In this document: positions 8,429 through 17,204 of the stretch, piece after piece
How positions within the stretch are numbered: the first letter of the stretch is position 1
How the letters are laid out: each line of letters opens with the position of its first letter
From: Gordoniibacillus chartarius
GTDB taxonomy: Bacteria; Bacillota; Bacilli; Paenibacillales; NBRC-103111
Assembly: GCF_042432825.1 (NCBI RefSeq)
Contig: NZ_JBHLWN010000027.1
Location: forward strand, 124,001-188,000
Direction of reading: 5' to 3'
DNA: 64,000 nt
Translations under genes and position numbers: made by a program
Notes under the pieces: model-generated
The model's input: only the letters and a program-made list of their open reading frames with translations
Told to the model about the DNA's origin: nothing
Database searches by the model: none

Positions 8429-10819
8429 TTAAGCATTTACCGTCGCTATGACGTACGTTTTGCCGCTTTCAGCGCGGAATCGGATTCGCCCGTTCTCCGT
8501 ACTGGACCACTCCACTTCTTGATCCCCTTGAGCGATCTTGATCTTATGCTTTGCAGATACTTCGCAGGTCCGTGTGATTGAAGCCGTGATTACCGCGGCT
8601 GACAATACACCGTTCGTCCACTCCAAATCAACCTCGTATCCGCCTCTTCCGCGCAGCCCTTTGACATAACCGTCCTTCCAAGCATCCGGCAATGCCGGCA
8701 GAAGCTCCAGATATCCTTGATGAGATTGCAGCAGCAGCTCGGCAATGCCCGCCGTCGCCGCAAAGTTGCCGTCGATCTGGAAGGGAGGATGCGCATCAAA
8801 CAAGTTGGCATATACGCCGCCTTTGTGAGCGTTCAGCGGTTCGTCCGCCTTCACGAGTGTCAACAAATTGGAGATCAGCCGCTCGGCACGATTGCCGTCC
8901 TTGAATCTGGCCCATAAACCAATTTTCCAGCCCAGACTCCACCCTGTCCCCCCGTCTCCCCGGATCTCAAGCGATGTCTTGGCTGCCTGGAAGAGCTCGG
9001 GAGCAGAACGCTCCGTAATAAGCCGCCCCGGATAGACGCCTACCAGATGGGAAACGTGGCGATGATGCACATCTTCGTCCTCGAAGTCCTCGGACCACTC
9101 CTGCAGTCGACCGCTCTTGCCGATTTGCAGCGGAAGCAGCCTTTCCTTCGTTTCAAGCAAGGTTTCCGCAAATGATTCATCCGTCTGAAGCGTTTGCGCC
9201 GATTGGATGCAGATATCGAACAATTCTCCGATCAATGCTAAATCCATCGTCGTTGCGGAGCTTACCGCATAGTGTTGATCTCCGATTTTGAATTTATGCT
9301 CCGGAGAGGTGGAAGGCGACGTTATCCAATAACCGTCTTGATTCGGAATGAGCCAATCCAAACAAAATCGTGCGGCTTCCTTCATGATCGGGTATGCCGT
9401 ATCCCGCAAAAATGCTTCGTTCCCGCTAAAGGCATAATGCTCCCATAAATGCTGGGACAGCCACGCGCCGCCGAGCGGCCAAAGCGCCCATACCGGGTCC
9501 CCGTGACCAAAATCGCCGACAGGCGCCGTCTGAGCCCATAAATCGGAATTGTGGTGCGCTACCCACCCACTTGCTCCGTAATTCACTTCTGCGGTCTTCT
9601 TGCCGTTAACGGCTAACCTGCCGATAAAATCAAGCAGCGGCTCATGCAGCTCAGCCATGTTGCAAGTCTCCGCCGGCCAGTAATTCATCTCTGCATTAAT
9701 ATTAAGCGTGTAATTGCTGCTCCAGGGTGCCCGGGTTTCCTCATTCCAGATTCCTTGCAGATTGGCAGGCTGCGAGCCCGGGCGCGAGCTGGCGATCATC
9801 AGGTAACGTCCGTAGTGGAATAAGAGCTCGACGAGTCCCGGATCGCTGCTTCCGTATTCGGCAATTCGCCGGTCCGTAGGCAAATCCTGCGGAGCCCTGC
9901 TTCCCCCCAAACGAAGCTCAACCCTGTCATATAGGCTTCGATGATCCTCAATATGTTGCTTCCGAATCTCCTCATACTTCTTCTTGAGAATAGTCTGAAT
10001 CGCTTCAGCGGTTACATGTGCCGGCACGCGGTTGGAGCTGCTCGCCCCAACACTGGAATCGAACGATGTCGCTGCGCAGAAATACAGTGTCGCGCTCGTT
10101 GCTCCGACGATTTGCACGCCATCCGCATCGACCTTCATGCTTCCGCCTTCATGCACCGCAGCAAGACGTCCGTGGAATTTCAAGCTTTTGGACGTCTCCG
10201 GGTTGCCGTAACGTATAGGATTGTCCACATGGCAGTAATTCGGTGCGACATGCTCCGGCGCTGTGCCTGATATCGTATAGTGATCCGATTCGAGCTTCGA
10301 GGAGAATCGGAGCGGACTATCCAGCTTGGCACGGAAACTGAGAACCCCCTCTTGGCTTGCCGTGAAACGGACGACAATGGCTTGATCCGGATGCGACGCG
10401 AATATTTCCCGGGTGTACCGAACACCGCCAACGTCATAAGCAACGGTCGCGATGCCGGTAGAAAGCTCAAGCTTTCTTTCATAACCGCGACGGCTTTGTC
10501 CGTGCTCCATGACGATATGCAGATCGCCGAGCGGCAAGTACGATTGCGTATAGGGTCCCATCATGGTTTTGCAGAGCTGATCCGCTTCTTTGTATCTTTG
10601 TTCTGCGATGAGCTGCCTTACTTTCGGCAGTGCTTCCCTTGCTCCCGGGTTATTCCAATTCGTCGGGTATCCCGACCAAAGCGTATCTTCGTTTAAGGCG
10701 ATGCGTTCTCGCTCAACACCGCCGAAGATCATCGCGCCGAGTCTGCCGTTGCCGACAGGCAGCGCTTCCGTCCAATAAACGGCAGGGGTATGAAACTGTA
10801 TAACATGGTCATTACTCAC
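8429..10819 (-). CDS. Glycoside hydrolase family 95 (alpha-L-fucosidase / alpha-L-galactosidase)
   Basis: A 796-residue protein without signal peptide, so probably cytoplasmic. The N-terminal GH95 beta domain contains HTPAVYWTEALPVGNGRLGAM and GGVERERIALNEDTLWSG. The (alpha/alpha)6 barrel contains NLQGIWNEE, YTLNINAEMNYWPAE, GGTGWSLGWK and PPFQIDGNFAATAGIAE, all GH95 signatures. GTG at 10819 follows AGGAGAG by 9 bases. GH95 enzymes invert alpha-L-fucosides or alpha-L-galactosides. The two oxidoreductase genes before it suggest that the released sugar is oxidised, with L-galactose or L-fucose as likely product. It is last in a four-gene operon. Confidence 0.92.
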   Translation of the reverse strand: MSNDHVIQFHTPAVYWTEALPVGNGRLGAMIFGGVERERIALNEDTLWSGYPTNWNNPGAREALPKVRQLIAEQRYKEADQLCKTMMGPYTQSYLPLGDLHIVMEHGQSRRGYERKLELSTGIATVAYDVGGVRYTREIFASHPDQAIVVRFTASQEGVLSFRAKLDSPLRFSSKLESDHYTISGTAPEHVAPNYCHVDNPIRYGNPETSKSLKFHGRLAAVHEGGSMKVDADGVQIVGATSATLYFCAATSFDSSVGASSSNRVPAHVTAEAIQTILKKKYEEIRKQHIEDHRSLYDRVELRLGGSRAPQDLPTDRRIAEYGSSDPGLVELLFHYGRYLMIASSRPGSQPANLQGIWNEETRAPWSSNYTLNINAEMNYWPAETCNMAELHEPLLDFIGRLAVNGKKTAEVNYGASGWVAHHNSDLWAQTAPVGDFGHGDPVWALWPLGGAWLSQHLWEHYAFSGNEAFLRDTAYPIMKEAARFCLDWLIPNQDGYWITSPSTSPEHKFKIGDQHYAVSSATTMDLALIGELFDICIQSAQTLQTDESFAETLLETKERLLPLQIGKSGRLQEWSEDFEDEDVHHRHVSHLVGVYPGRLITERSAPELFQAAKTSLEIRGDGGTGWSLGWKIGLWARFKDGNRAERLISNLLTLVKADEPLNAHKGGVYANLFDAHPPFQIDGNFAATAGIAELLLQSHQGYLELLPALPDAWKDGYVKGLRGRGGYEVDLEWTNGVLSAAVITASITRTCEVSAKHKIKIAQGDQEVEWSSTENGRIRFRAESGKTYVIATVNA

Positions 10820-10859
10820 CAGTACTCACTCTCCTACAACCTTTAGTTCACTAAATGAT

Positions 10860-11873
10860 CTACAGCTTCACAACCGCTTTAATCACGCCGGTCTCAGGAC
10901 GAAGCCAGGTGTCGTACTGCCCGATCATTTCGTTGAAATCCGCACGGTGAGTTATGAATGCCCCTGTGTCTATTGCTCCTTGACGAATACTCTCGATCAC
11001 TTGGACAAAATCTTCACGAAGCGCATTCCGGCTGCCCATAATCGCCATCTCGCGCTTGTGGAAATCCGGATCGTGGAACGTGATATCGGATTTGACCAGC
11101 CCTACATATACGAGTCTGCCGCCATGGGACACATAATTGAGCGCGTTCTCCATCGATTTGACGTTACCGGTTGCATCGAGAACGGCCGTAGGGAAGTCCC
11201 CCCCGGTGATAGCCTCCACTTCCTTGAGCGGGTCGTTCTTCACATTTACGATATAGTCGGCAGGCGCCCATGTTTGGCAAAATTTCAGCCGCACTTCGTT
11301 CATATCCATAGCGATCACCTTCGCGCCGGCCAGCTTGGCGAACTTCATGGTTCCGAGACCGATGGGGCCCGCGCCAATTACGAGCACGAAGTCTCCCGGA
11401 CGAATGCCGGCAACCCGAACCGAGTGAGCCCCGATGCTCAAGCATTCGACGATGGCAGCCTGGTCGGGGGTCAGTCCTTCGGCGCGAATCAGATGCCCGA
11501 TCGGAACCGACATATATTCACGCATGCCCCCGTCTTGATGAACGCCAATCACGCTCATTTTCGTGCAGCAATTCGTCTTGCCGTTCCGGCATGCGATACA
11601 CGACCCGCAGTGGATGTACGGAATGACACTGACAAGGTCCCCAACGGAGATACCAAGATCGTTATCGGCGATCTCCGCGACAACGGCCGACAGCTCATGT
11701 CCAAGCACCCGGGGATAGACGAAATAAGGCTGATTTCCTTTGTATGCGTGCAGATCCGTACCGCAAATTCCGACCCGCACGATGCGAATGAGCGCCTCCC
11801 CCGGACCTGGAACGGGAACGCCGACCTCCTTCATCACCAACCGATTCGGTTCTTCACAAACGATGCATCTCAT
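10860..11873 (-). CDS. Zinc-dependent dehydrogenase, LgoD (L-galactonate 5-dehydrogenase)-like
   Basis: A 337-residue MDR enzyme. The catalytic zinc site is CGTDLH with the following GHE. The structural zinc cysteines lie in HCGSCIACRNGKTNCC. The Rossmann loop is VIGAGPIGLG. The strings GNQPYFVYPRVLGHE, SVIGVHQDGG and DPDFHKREMAIMGSRNA closely resemble E. coli LgoD (YjjN), which oxidises L-galactonate to D-tagaturonate, as I recall that sequence. The start is set by an ATGA overlap with the aldo-keto reductase stop (ATG at 11873); a longer frame to 11918 would run inside that gene. L-fuconate is an alternative substrate. Confidence 0.85.
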   Translation of the reverse strand: MRCIVCEEPNRLVMKEVGVPVPGPGEALIRIVRVGICGTDLHAYKGNQPYFVYPRVLGHELSAVVAEIADNDLGISVGDLVSVIPYIHCGSCIACRNGKTNCCTKMSVIGVHQDGGMREYMSVPIGHLIRAEGLTPDQAAIVECLSIGAHSVRVAGIRPGDFVLVIGAGPIGLGTMKFAKLAGAKVIAMDMNEVRLKFCQTWAPADYIVNVKNDPLKEVEAITGGDFPTAVLDATGNVKSMENALNYVSHGGRLVYVGLVKSDITFHDPDFHKREMAIMGSRNALREDFVQVIESIRQGAIDTGAFITHRADFNEMIGQYDTWLRPETGVIKAVVKL

Positions 11874-12817
11874 TCTACGCGCACCCCCGTGTTGTATTCC
11901 GGCTTTCCGCTGGGCCAAGATAACCGCTGAATGGGTTCAAGTATACGGCGAACTTGTCGAATGACATCGATATCCGGCTCTTCGAGCGCATAAGCGATGT
12001 TCGACAATATGGTTTCCGGCTTAGAGGTGCTCACCAGCGTCGTCGGGATGCTCTCGTTGCCTACTGCAAATTGGATGGCGAGCTTGGGCAGTGACACCCC
12101 GATGGAGGAGCAGTAATCGAACGCTTCCTTGCAAGCTTGGCGAATGAGCGGCGTTGCCGGATGCCAAGCTGGCAGCTCGTTACCGGATAACAGCCCCATC
12201 GACAGAGGGGAAGCATTGACCAGTCCGGTGCCCTTTTCATGGAGCAGCGGAAGGAGCTCGAGCAGAGAATCATCATTCAGAGAATAATGGCAATACGATA
12301 AAATCACGTCGACCGGCTGTTGGGAAAGCACCGATTGGAAAATGCTAAGCGGCAGACCGGATATTCCCGTAAATCGGATCTTGCCTTGCTTCTTCAATTG
12401 TTCCAGGGCCGGGATCGCTTCTTCAAAAATCTGGTTCATGTCTCCAAACTCAATATCGTGCAAGAAAAGAATATCGATATAATCCGTATGCAGGCGGGCC
12501 ATACTTTCTTCCACGCTTCGAATGATCCGGTCATAAGAGAAATCAAACTGATCGGCACCATATCGGCCGGCTTTCGTGCTAAGAATGTAGTTATCTCTAG
12601 GAATGTCCAGCAGCGCCTGACCGAGTACCGTCTCGGCCTTCAATAAGCCGTAATAAGGAGACACATCGATATAATTGATCCCCCGATTCACGGCTTCATG
12701 GACCGTGCGTATCCCTTCCTTGTCATCGGTCGGATGGAATACGGAACCGAGCGATGAGGCGCCGAAGCTTAGTACCGACACATCGAGTCCGGTTTTGCCG
12801 AGCTTACGATATTTCAT
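11870..12817 (-). CDS. Aldo-keto reductase, L-galactose/L-fucose dehydrogenase-like
   Basis: A 315-residue TIM-barrel oxidoreductase. Family residues visible are D51/Y56 in INYIDVSPYYGL, the Lys in LSTKAGRYG and the His in ILFLHDIE. The opening KLGKTGLDVSVLSFGASSLGSVF matches the L-galactose dehydrogenase/D-threo-aldose dehydrogenase branch, which oxidises aldoses at C1 to lactones with NAD(P)+. GAGGGG lies 5 bases before ATG. It is translationally coupled to the LgoD-like gene. In this operon it would make L-galactono- or L-fucono-lactone from the sugar freed by GH95. Confidence 0.85.
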   Translation of the reverse strand: MKYRKLGKTGLDVSVLSFGASSLGSVFHPTDDKEGIRTVHEAVNRGINYIDVSPYYGLLKAETVLGQALLDIPRDNYILSTKAGRYGADQFDFSYDRIIRSVEESMARLHTDYIDILFLHDIEFGDMNQIFEEAIPALEQLKKQGKIRFTGISGLPLSIFQSVLSQQPVDVILSYCHYSLNDDSLLELLPLLHEKGTGLVNASPLSMGLLSGNELPAWHPATPLIRQACKEAFDYCSSIGVSLPKLAIQFAVGNESIPTTLVSTSKPETILSNIAYALEEPDIDVIRQVRRILEPIQRLSWPSGKPEYNTGVRVE

Positions 12818-12833
12818 TAGTTCCCCTCGATTC

Positions 12834-13511
12834 TTATGGATGGTCCCATTGGAAGGCTACAATTCTTGCCGGAGCGCCGCTGCTCTCCCGGATTTTTACC
12901 GGAAGCGCCATGACATGCCAATCGCCCTCCGCTAGCCCGGGATGCGCCAGATCGAGGCCCTCGGCAATCCACATGCCGGCACGAAGCAAAATCCTGTGTG
13001 TTTCTTCGTTCTCCGGGCCCGTGCCGCCAATACTGAAATGATCGATGCCGATGCCGCGGATATTACGGTCCGCCAGGAACTGCGCCGCTTCGTTGGATAA
13101 ATAAGGAGACTGGAAAATAAATTCCTTGGTCCAGGCCCGTTTTCCCCCCCAGCCTGTATGTAAAAAAACGACGGATTCTTCCGTAAACAGCTCCGCATAA
13201 GGCAGCAGATCGTCTACGGTAACCGGCTCATTAGGCGCTTTATCCGTTAGCGTAATCAAGACCAACCGTCCTTGAAAGCGCTCTACGGGAAACTCGTCCA
13301 ACGTCTTTCGGAAATCAGCCATGTGGGCCGGCGCATCCATATGCGTTGCCGTATGCAAGTTCATGGTGATTTGCTCCACCGTCCAACCGTCCCTTGGCCC
13401 TACCCGCAAATAATCGATCTTGGGCGGATCAAATTCCGGCAGCACCGGACAGTTGTGATAAACCTCCTGGGATAAGTCGATCATGGATTTGATCGTTATG
13501 GACATGGACAT
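12834..13511 (-). CDS. Cyclase-family (kynurenine formamidase-like) metal-dependent hydrolase
   Basis: A 225-residue PF04199-type protein. The metal motif HTATHMDAPAHM (His and Asp ligands) is clear, with a later DHFSIGG loop and a C-terminal barrel strand rich in Gly, Ala and Pro. The family usually has HxGTHxDxPxH; here Gly is Ala. ATG 13511 follows AAAGGGG; a GTG at 13514 is one codon earlier. It is the first gene of the LacI-controlled operon. Known members hydrolyse formylkynurenine or lactone-like and amide substrates. A lactonase role between the AKR and LgoD-like steps would complete a pathway, but that is inference. Confidence 0.8.
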   Translation of the reverse strand: MSMSITIKSMIDLSQEVYHNCPVLPEFDPPKIDYLRVGPRDGWTVEQITMNLHTATHMDAPAHMADFRKTLDEFPVERFQGRLVLITLTDKAPNEPVTVDDLLPYAELFTEESVVFLHTGWGGKRAWTKEFIFQSPYLSNEAAQFLADRNIRGIGIDHFSIGGTGPENEETHRILLRAGMWIAEGLDLAHPGLAEGDWHVMALPVKIRESSGAPARIVAFQWDHP

Positions 13512-13533
13512 CACACCCCTTTCCTTGGTATTA

Positions 13534-13553
13534 TTTTGTTATCGGTAACAAAA
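13534..13553. promoter_or_regulatory. LacI-type operator between divergent regulator and sugar operon
   Basis: TTTTGTTATC|GGTAACAAAA is symmetric at 9 of 10 base pairs with a central CG, as expected for a LacI-family site. It abuts the operon's -10 element, so bound repressor would cover the transcription start. Confidence 0.75.
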
Positions 13554-13582
13554 TAGTATCACAGCTCATTCTTAAAGGTCAA
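13553..13582 (-). promoter_or_regulatory. Promoter of the GH95/oxidoreductase operon
   Basis: On the minus strand, TTGACC (13577-13582), an 18-base spacer and TACTAT (13553-13558), immediately followed by the LacI-type palindrome. Confidence 0.7.
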
Positions 13583-13653
13583 CGGTTCCGGACTTGAAAT
13601 ACTATCGCCGTTGTACCATTATGAATGAATAGAGCTTGAAAGGATGCTTGGTG

Positions 13654-14676
13654 ATGGTAACCATCTACGATATAGCCAAGAAGGCCAACGTCTCGCCGAT
13701 GACAGTGTCCCGCGTGATCAATAATTCGCCTTCCATCAAAGAATCGACGAGGTTGAAAGTGGAAGAAGCCATCCGAGAACTTGAATATGTACCGAACAAG
13801 CAGGCACGCAGTCTTACCTCAAAGGAGACCAAGCTCGTGTCGCTTGTCATTCCGGATATATCCAACCCATTCTTCACGAATATTGCACGGGGAGCGGAAG
13901 ATAAGGCGCTGCAGCTTGGATACCAGGTAATATTAGGGAACACGGACGAGAATAAGGACAAAGAGGCCATGTACATCAACATGCTCATGTCCAGCGGTGT
14001 AGACGGCGCATTGATTGTACCGTCCAGCGACGATTCCGCCGCGAATATGAAGAGGCTAGTGAAACGAAGAATCCCCTTTGTCTATGTAGACCGAACGGTC
14101 GATTCGGTACCCGCCGATTCGATTACCGGGGATAACTTGAACACAACCCGCGAGCTGGTTCAACACCTTATAGAGCTTGGTCACGAACGCATTGGCTTGA
14201 TTAATGGCCCCGCCTATTTGTCGAATGCACGCGAGCGGGCTCAGGCTTTCCGGGACACGTTGATTTTGTCGGGGATTCAGCCGAATCCGCGATACATGAT
14301 CGAAACCCATTTCAAGCAGGACAACTTGGACGAAATCATCTCCAAATTCTTATCGCTTCGGGAAAATGAGCGGCCCACGGCTATAGTCGCAGCCAATAAT
14401 TTCATCGGAGTGAATACGTTACGCGCCTTACGTTCCCTCGGCATTCGAGTACCGGAAGATATTTCCGTCACCTGCTTCGACGACCCGGATATCATTCCGG
14501 ACTATAACCCGTTCTTGACGGTAGCGAAACAGCCTGCCTACGACATGGGGTATATCGGCATGCAGCTCTTGATCGAACGGATTCAGAACGAAGCGCCGGC
14601 GGCTACGCGAAAGATCGTTCTCCCCGCCGAGCTGAAGGTCCGGACCTCGACATCAAGAAGAGGAGCACAGGATTAA
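13654..14676 (+). CDS. LacI-family transcriptional regulator
   Basis: A 340-residue regulator. The N-terminal HTH and hinge (TIYDIAKKANVSPMTVSRVINN ... YVPNKQARSL) are followed by a periplasmic-binding-protein-like sensor (VIPDISNPFFTNIARGAEDKA, RIGLINGPAYLSNARERAQAF, VPEDISVTCFDDPD). The frame extends to TTG 13636, but ATG 13654 with AAAGGA 9 bases upstream fits the family start better. It is divergent from the sugar operon with a CG-centred palindrome between, so it is the likely repressor, induced by the pathway sugar or its oxidation product. A decayed stretch related to its 3' end lies at 25704-25786. Confidence 0.93.
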   Translation: MVTIYDIAKKANVSPMTVSRVINNSPSIKESTRLKVEEAIRELEYVPNKQARSLTSKETKLVSLVIPDISNPFFTNIARGAEDKALQLGYQVILGNTDENKDKEAMYINMLMSSGVDGALIVPSSDDSAANMKRLVKRRIPFVYVDRTVDSVPADSITGDNLNTTRELVQHLIELGHERIGLINGPAYLSNARERAQAFRDTLILSGIQPNPRYMIETHFKQDNLDEIISKFLSLRENERPTAIVAANNFIGVNTLRALRSLGIRVPEDISVTCFDDPDIIPDYNPFLTVAKQPAYDMGYIGMQLLIERIQNEAPAATRKIVLPAELKVRTSTSRRGAQD

Positions 14677-14686
14677 TTTAAGAAAA

Positions 14687-14725
14687 ATGCCCCGACACCA
14701 TCCGCAAAGGGATGATGTGGGGCAT
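14687..14725 (-). terminator. Terminator between convergent lacI-type gene and pectate lyase
   Basis: A 17-base stem with a small bulge, closed by ATGCCCC/GGGGCAT. On the minus strand it runs into TTTTTC, so it mainly serves the pectate lyase gene and may also stop the LacI transcript. Confidence 0.7.
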
Positions 14726-14806
14726 GCTTCGTCATGCAATGCTTCACTTGTATCGGAGCCTAACGGTTCAAACTTTTGTGCTTTCTGCTTCGAAACTCAA
14801 TAGCCA

Positions 14807-16468
14807 TCAATTATAGTTTGTTTTTAACCAGTCGGCAGCACTGAAACGAACCTTTTTCGATATTCCGGCGTATTGTGCCACAGTGGGGACAACACTGTTT
14901 AGAGGAACGGTTTTATAGGCATAAGGCAGCTGCTCGTTGTAATCATAGGTGAAGGTAAACGGTGTGCTTGGCGGATTCGTTTTACTCATATTTTCTACCC
15001 CGACGATATGGGAGGACCAAGCCCAATTCCCAATTGTCGATTTGTCGTACCATTTGAAGCCCTTGGTAAACAAATTATCGCCATTATTGTCCCAGCTGCT
15101 TCCGATGTAAGAGCCGCTGCTGTTCGTAATTTTTGAATTGACAATTAAGCTGTGGTTGATCGCATCTTTAAACAACTCATTAAATGGCGCGCTCATATTG
15201 CCTGTATCGTCACCTTGACGTTCCGCACCGATCAGAGGTTCGTTAAAAGCATTATAAACATTTGTGTCTGCCGCAATCGAAGCGCCATTTCTTGCATTTA
15301 CTGCACGCGCCAATTTATCTCCGCCATACTTGGAGATCGCGTATACACTATCCAATACACTCTGATGCGACGAATTATCAAAAAAGTTATTAAATACATG
15401 CCCGGTTCCTTGACGAATCATCGGCAAACGTTGTCCAACATTCGTATATCGATTGTACGCCATAGTCAAGCGAAGCCTTTGATTTCCATCCTTGACCTCG
15501 ACCCCGGCAGGACTCACATAGTTCGTATAATCCTTATCGCCGGAGCCTACCAAATGAACCTTCGAGTGATACGCCGCATAAGCCATAATCTCATTCGGCG
15601 TGGCGCCTTCGTTGCGCATTTTATAATAAACGCTGGTTGACGGGTTCAATGTACCTGCTGCATACTTTTGCTCCATATAATGGATTGACTGATATACGGA
15701 ACTGGTTACATCCGGGTTTTGATCCGCCTCTAATCCAAATTCATTCCAAGAAAATGTTACATTGGATGCGCCGTTTTCCATGTCAATCATTCCATCGGCA
15801 GCAATAGTAAACTTGCAATGGTCGATCCAAACATTGTTCGCGCCATTTACCTTAATAAATGACCATCCAACCTCTTTATGCTGTCCGGAATCATCCCACT
15901 GCCACATTTCATCAAATTTGAGATTTCTTATCACAATATCGTTCGCTGAAGCCTGCAGTTTGATTTCAGCATGGCGGATCGTTTGGCCTGATGTAGAGAA
16001 AATGGTCAGTCCATCTACATTCGATATGTTTAATTTCGATACTCCGGAAGCGATCAACAGCGGATTCGTGAATCCGTTCGATGGTTTCGGATAATTGGAG
16101 ACAAAGCTGTACTTGGACCTTTCCGTTGAATCCAGAGCCAATTCAGTCCATCCTAAGTTAATATCACCTGTAACTTCTATTACTTTTACAGTTCCCTTGC
16201 TCGCATCCAGAATCGCCTGTAAAAACTCTCTTCCATTGCTAACCGTTCGATAATAAGGAGTTCCCACATATTGGCTTCTATCGTTTACCCCTAAAGAAGC
16301 ATAGCCCGGAACGGATAAAAAGCTGGTATCGAATCTCTTTTCAACCTTATTCGTATTCGGGATTGACGTAATCACTGCCGCCTCTACGTTACTGCCTGCA
16401 GCCATATAAGATGAAGTCACCATAAGACTTCCCATTACCAAACTGCTCAAGATTTTTCTCATCATCAT
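14807..16468 (-). CDS. Secreted pectate lyase, polysaccharide lyase family 1
   Basis: A 553-residue protein. A signal peptide covers ~1-30 (MMMRKI, long hydrophobic run, SNVEA). The parallel beta-helix carries PL1 signatures: IRHAEIKLQASANDIVIRNL, then VWIDHCKF, DGMIDMENGASNVTFSWNEF, and NVGQRLPMIRQGTGHVFNNFF with the catalytic-region RxPxxR. It cleaves polygalacturonate by beta-elimination, usually with Ca2+. ATG 16468 follows AAGGAGG by 5-6 bases; the frame extends 17 codons upstream without a ribosome site. A cre-like element lies upstream. Confidence 0.9.
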   Translation of the reverse strand: MMMRKILSSLVMGSLMVTSSYMAAGSNVEAAVITSIPNTNKVEKRFDTSFLSVPGYASLGVNDRSQYVGTPYYRTVSNGREFLQAILDASKGTVKVIEVTGDINLGWTELALDSTERSKYSFVSNYPKPSNGFTNPLLIASGVSKLNISNVDGLTIFSTSGQTIRHAEIKLQASANDIVIRNLKFDEMWQWDDSGQHKEVGWSFIKVNGANNVWIDHCKFTIAADGMIDMENGASNVTFSWNEFGLEADQNPDVTSSVYQSIHYMEQKYAAGTLNPSTSVYYKMRNEGATPNEIMAYAAYHSKVHLVGSGDKDYTNYVSPAGVEVKDGNQRLRLTMAYNRYTNVGQRLPMIRQGTGHVFNNFFDNSSHQSVLDSVYAISKYGGDKLARAVNARNGASIAADTNVYNAFNEPLIGAERQGDDTGNMSAPFNELFKDAINHSLIVNSKITNSSGSYIGSSWDNNGDNLFTKGFKWYDKSTIGNWAWSSHIVGVENMSKTNPPSTPFTFTYDYNEQLPYAYKTVPLNSVVPTVAQYAGISKKVRFSAADWLKTNYN

Positions 16469-16549
16469 ACTTTCCTCCTTCAAATAAGAACTTTCCCCCG
16501 CAATCTCATTATGTATCACTCACCTTTGATCATTGTCGCCCCCCTTTAA

Positions 16550-16564
16550 TAAAAGCGTTTCCAA
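16550..16564 (-). promoter_or_regulatory. Candidate cre (CcpA) site upstream of pectate lyase
   Basis: Minus-strand TTGGAAACGCTTTTA matches the catabolite-responsive consensus WTGNAANCGNWWNCW at all fixed positions but one. It is about 80 bases before the lyase start, which fits carbon catabolite repression. Confidence 0.4.
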
Positions 16565-16615
16565 TTTTCCCTTTAACGATTTCCGAACAAGATCCGGAAG
16601 CTGCCTCGGTTTAAT

Positions 16616-16708
16616 AGGTGTTATGCGCTTCATTGGGAAAAAGGAGATGATTACACGGATTATAGCATTGCGTATGGTATGATTCTATGGGGGGAAGCAC
16701 TCATTTGA
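16616..16708 (+). pseudogene. Possible coding remnant, unknown family
   Basis: A short plus-strand frame ending TGA 16706-16708 reads CYALHWEKGDDYTDYSIAYG then MILWGEALI. The aromatic-rich, acidic composition looks protein-like, but there is no start or ribosome site. It may be the tail of a lost gene. Confidence 0.25.
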
Positions 16709-16780
16709 CGGTCCATTCTGCCCTGCTCGCGCTCAACGCTAGTCCATGGCTGGTGTGACGTCGAATATGAACGGTTATCG

Positions 16781-17110
16781 TTACCTGACCTGCGTACCAT
16801 CCGGCACTTTGCCGTCAGGCTTTAGAAGAACGACATCCCCCTCCTCCGGCGTTCCGCCAAGGACAAGCACCTCTGAATCAAACCCGGCGATACGTCTGGG
16901 CGGGAAATTGACGATTCCAATTATTTGCCTTCCTATTAGGTCCTCCGGCACATAGCGTCTGGTTATCTGCGCGCTGGAGGTTTTTATGCCTAACTCACCA
17001 AAATCGATTCCTAGCTTAATGGCGGGAACTCTGGCTTTTGAAAAAAGTTCAGCTTTAACAATTGTCCCCACACGAATGTCGAGTTTCGTAAAGTCCTCGA
17101 TGGTTGCCAT
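16781..17110 (-). CDS. csaA: CsaA-type tRNA-binding-domain chaperone
   Basis: A 109-residue protein made of one tRNA-binding OB-fold: FTKLDIRVGTIVKAELFSKARVPAIKL, then KTSSAQITRRY and GIVNFPPRRIAGFDSEVLVLG, matching CsaA over its full length. B. subtilis CsaA is a secretion-related, chaperone-like dimer that also binds tRNA. AGGAGG lies 9 bases before ATG 17110; the ATG at 17116 would be only 3 bases from it. It appears monocistronic. Confidence 0.9.
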   Translation of the reverse strand: MATIEDFTKLDIRVGTIVKAELFSKARVPAIKLGIDFGELGIKTSSAQITRRYVPEDLIGRQIIGIVNFPPRRIAGFDSEVLVLGGTPEEGDVVLLKPDGKVPDGTQVR

Positions 17111-17204
17111 ATCCATTTACCTCCTAGAAAAACAGCCTGCAGCCAAGTTCACGGGATTGTCTTCTAAGCATACCTTATAACGCCGTACATTTATTAGGTA
17201 AAAG

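Noticed and set aside
10947..11930. A 327-codon plus-strand open frame
   Set aside because: It lies antisense to the LgoD-like dehydrogenase, whose catalytic motifs are intact; the plus-strand translation has no domain character and no ribosome site.
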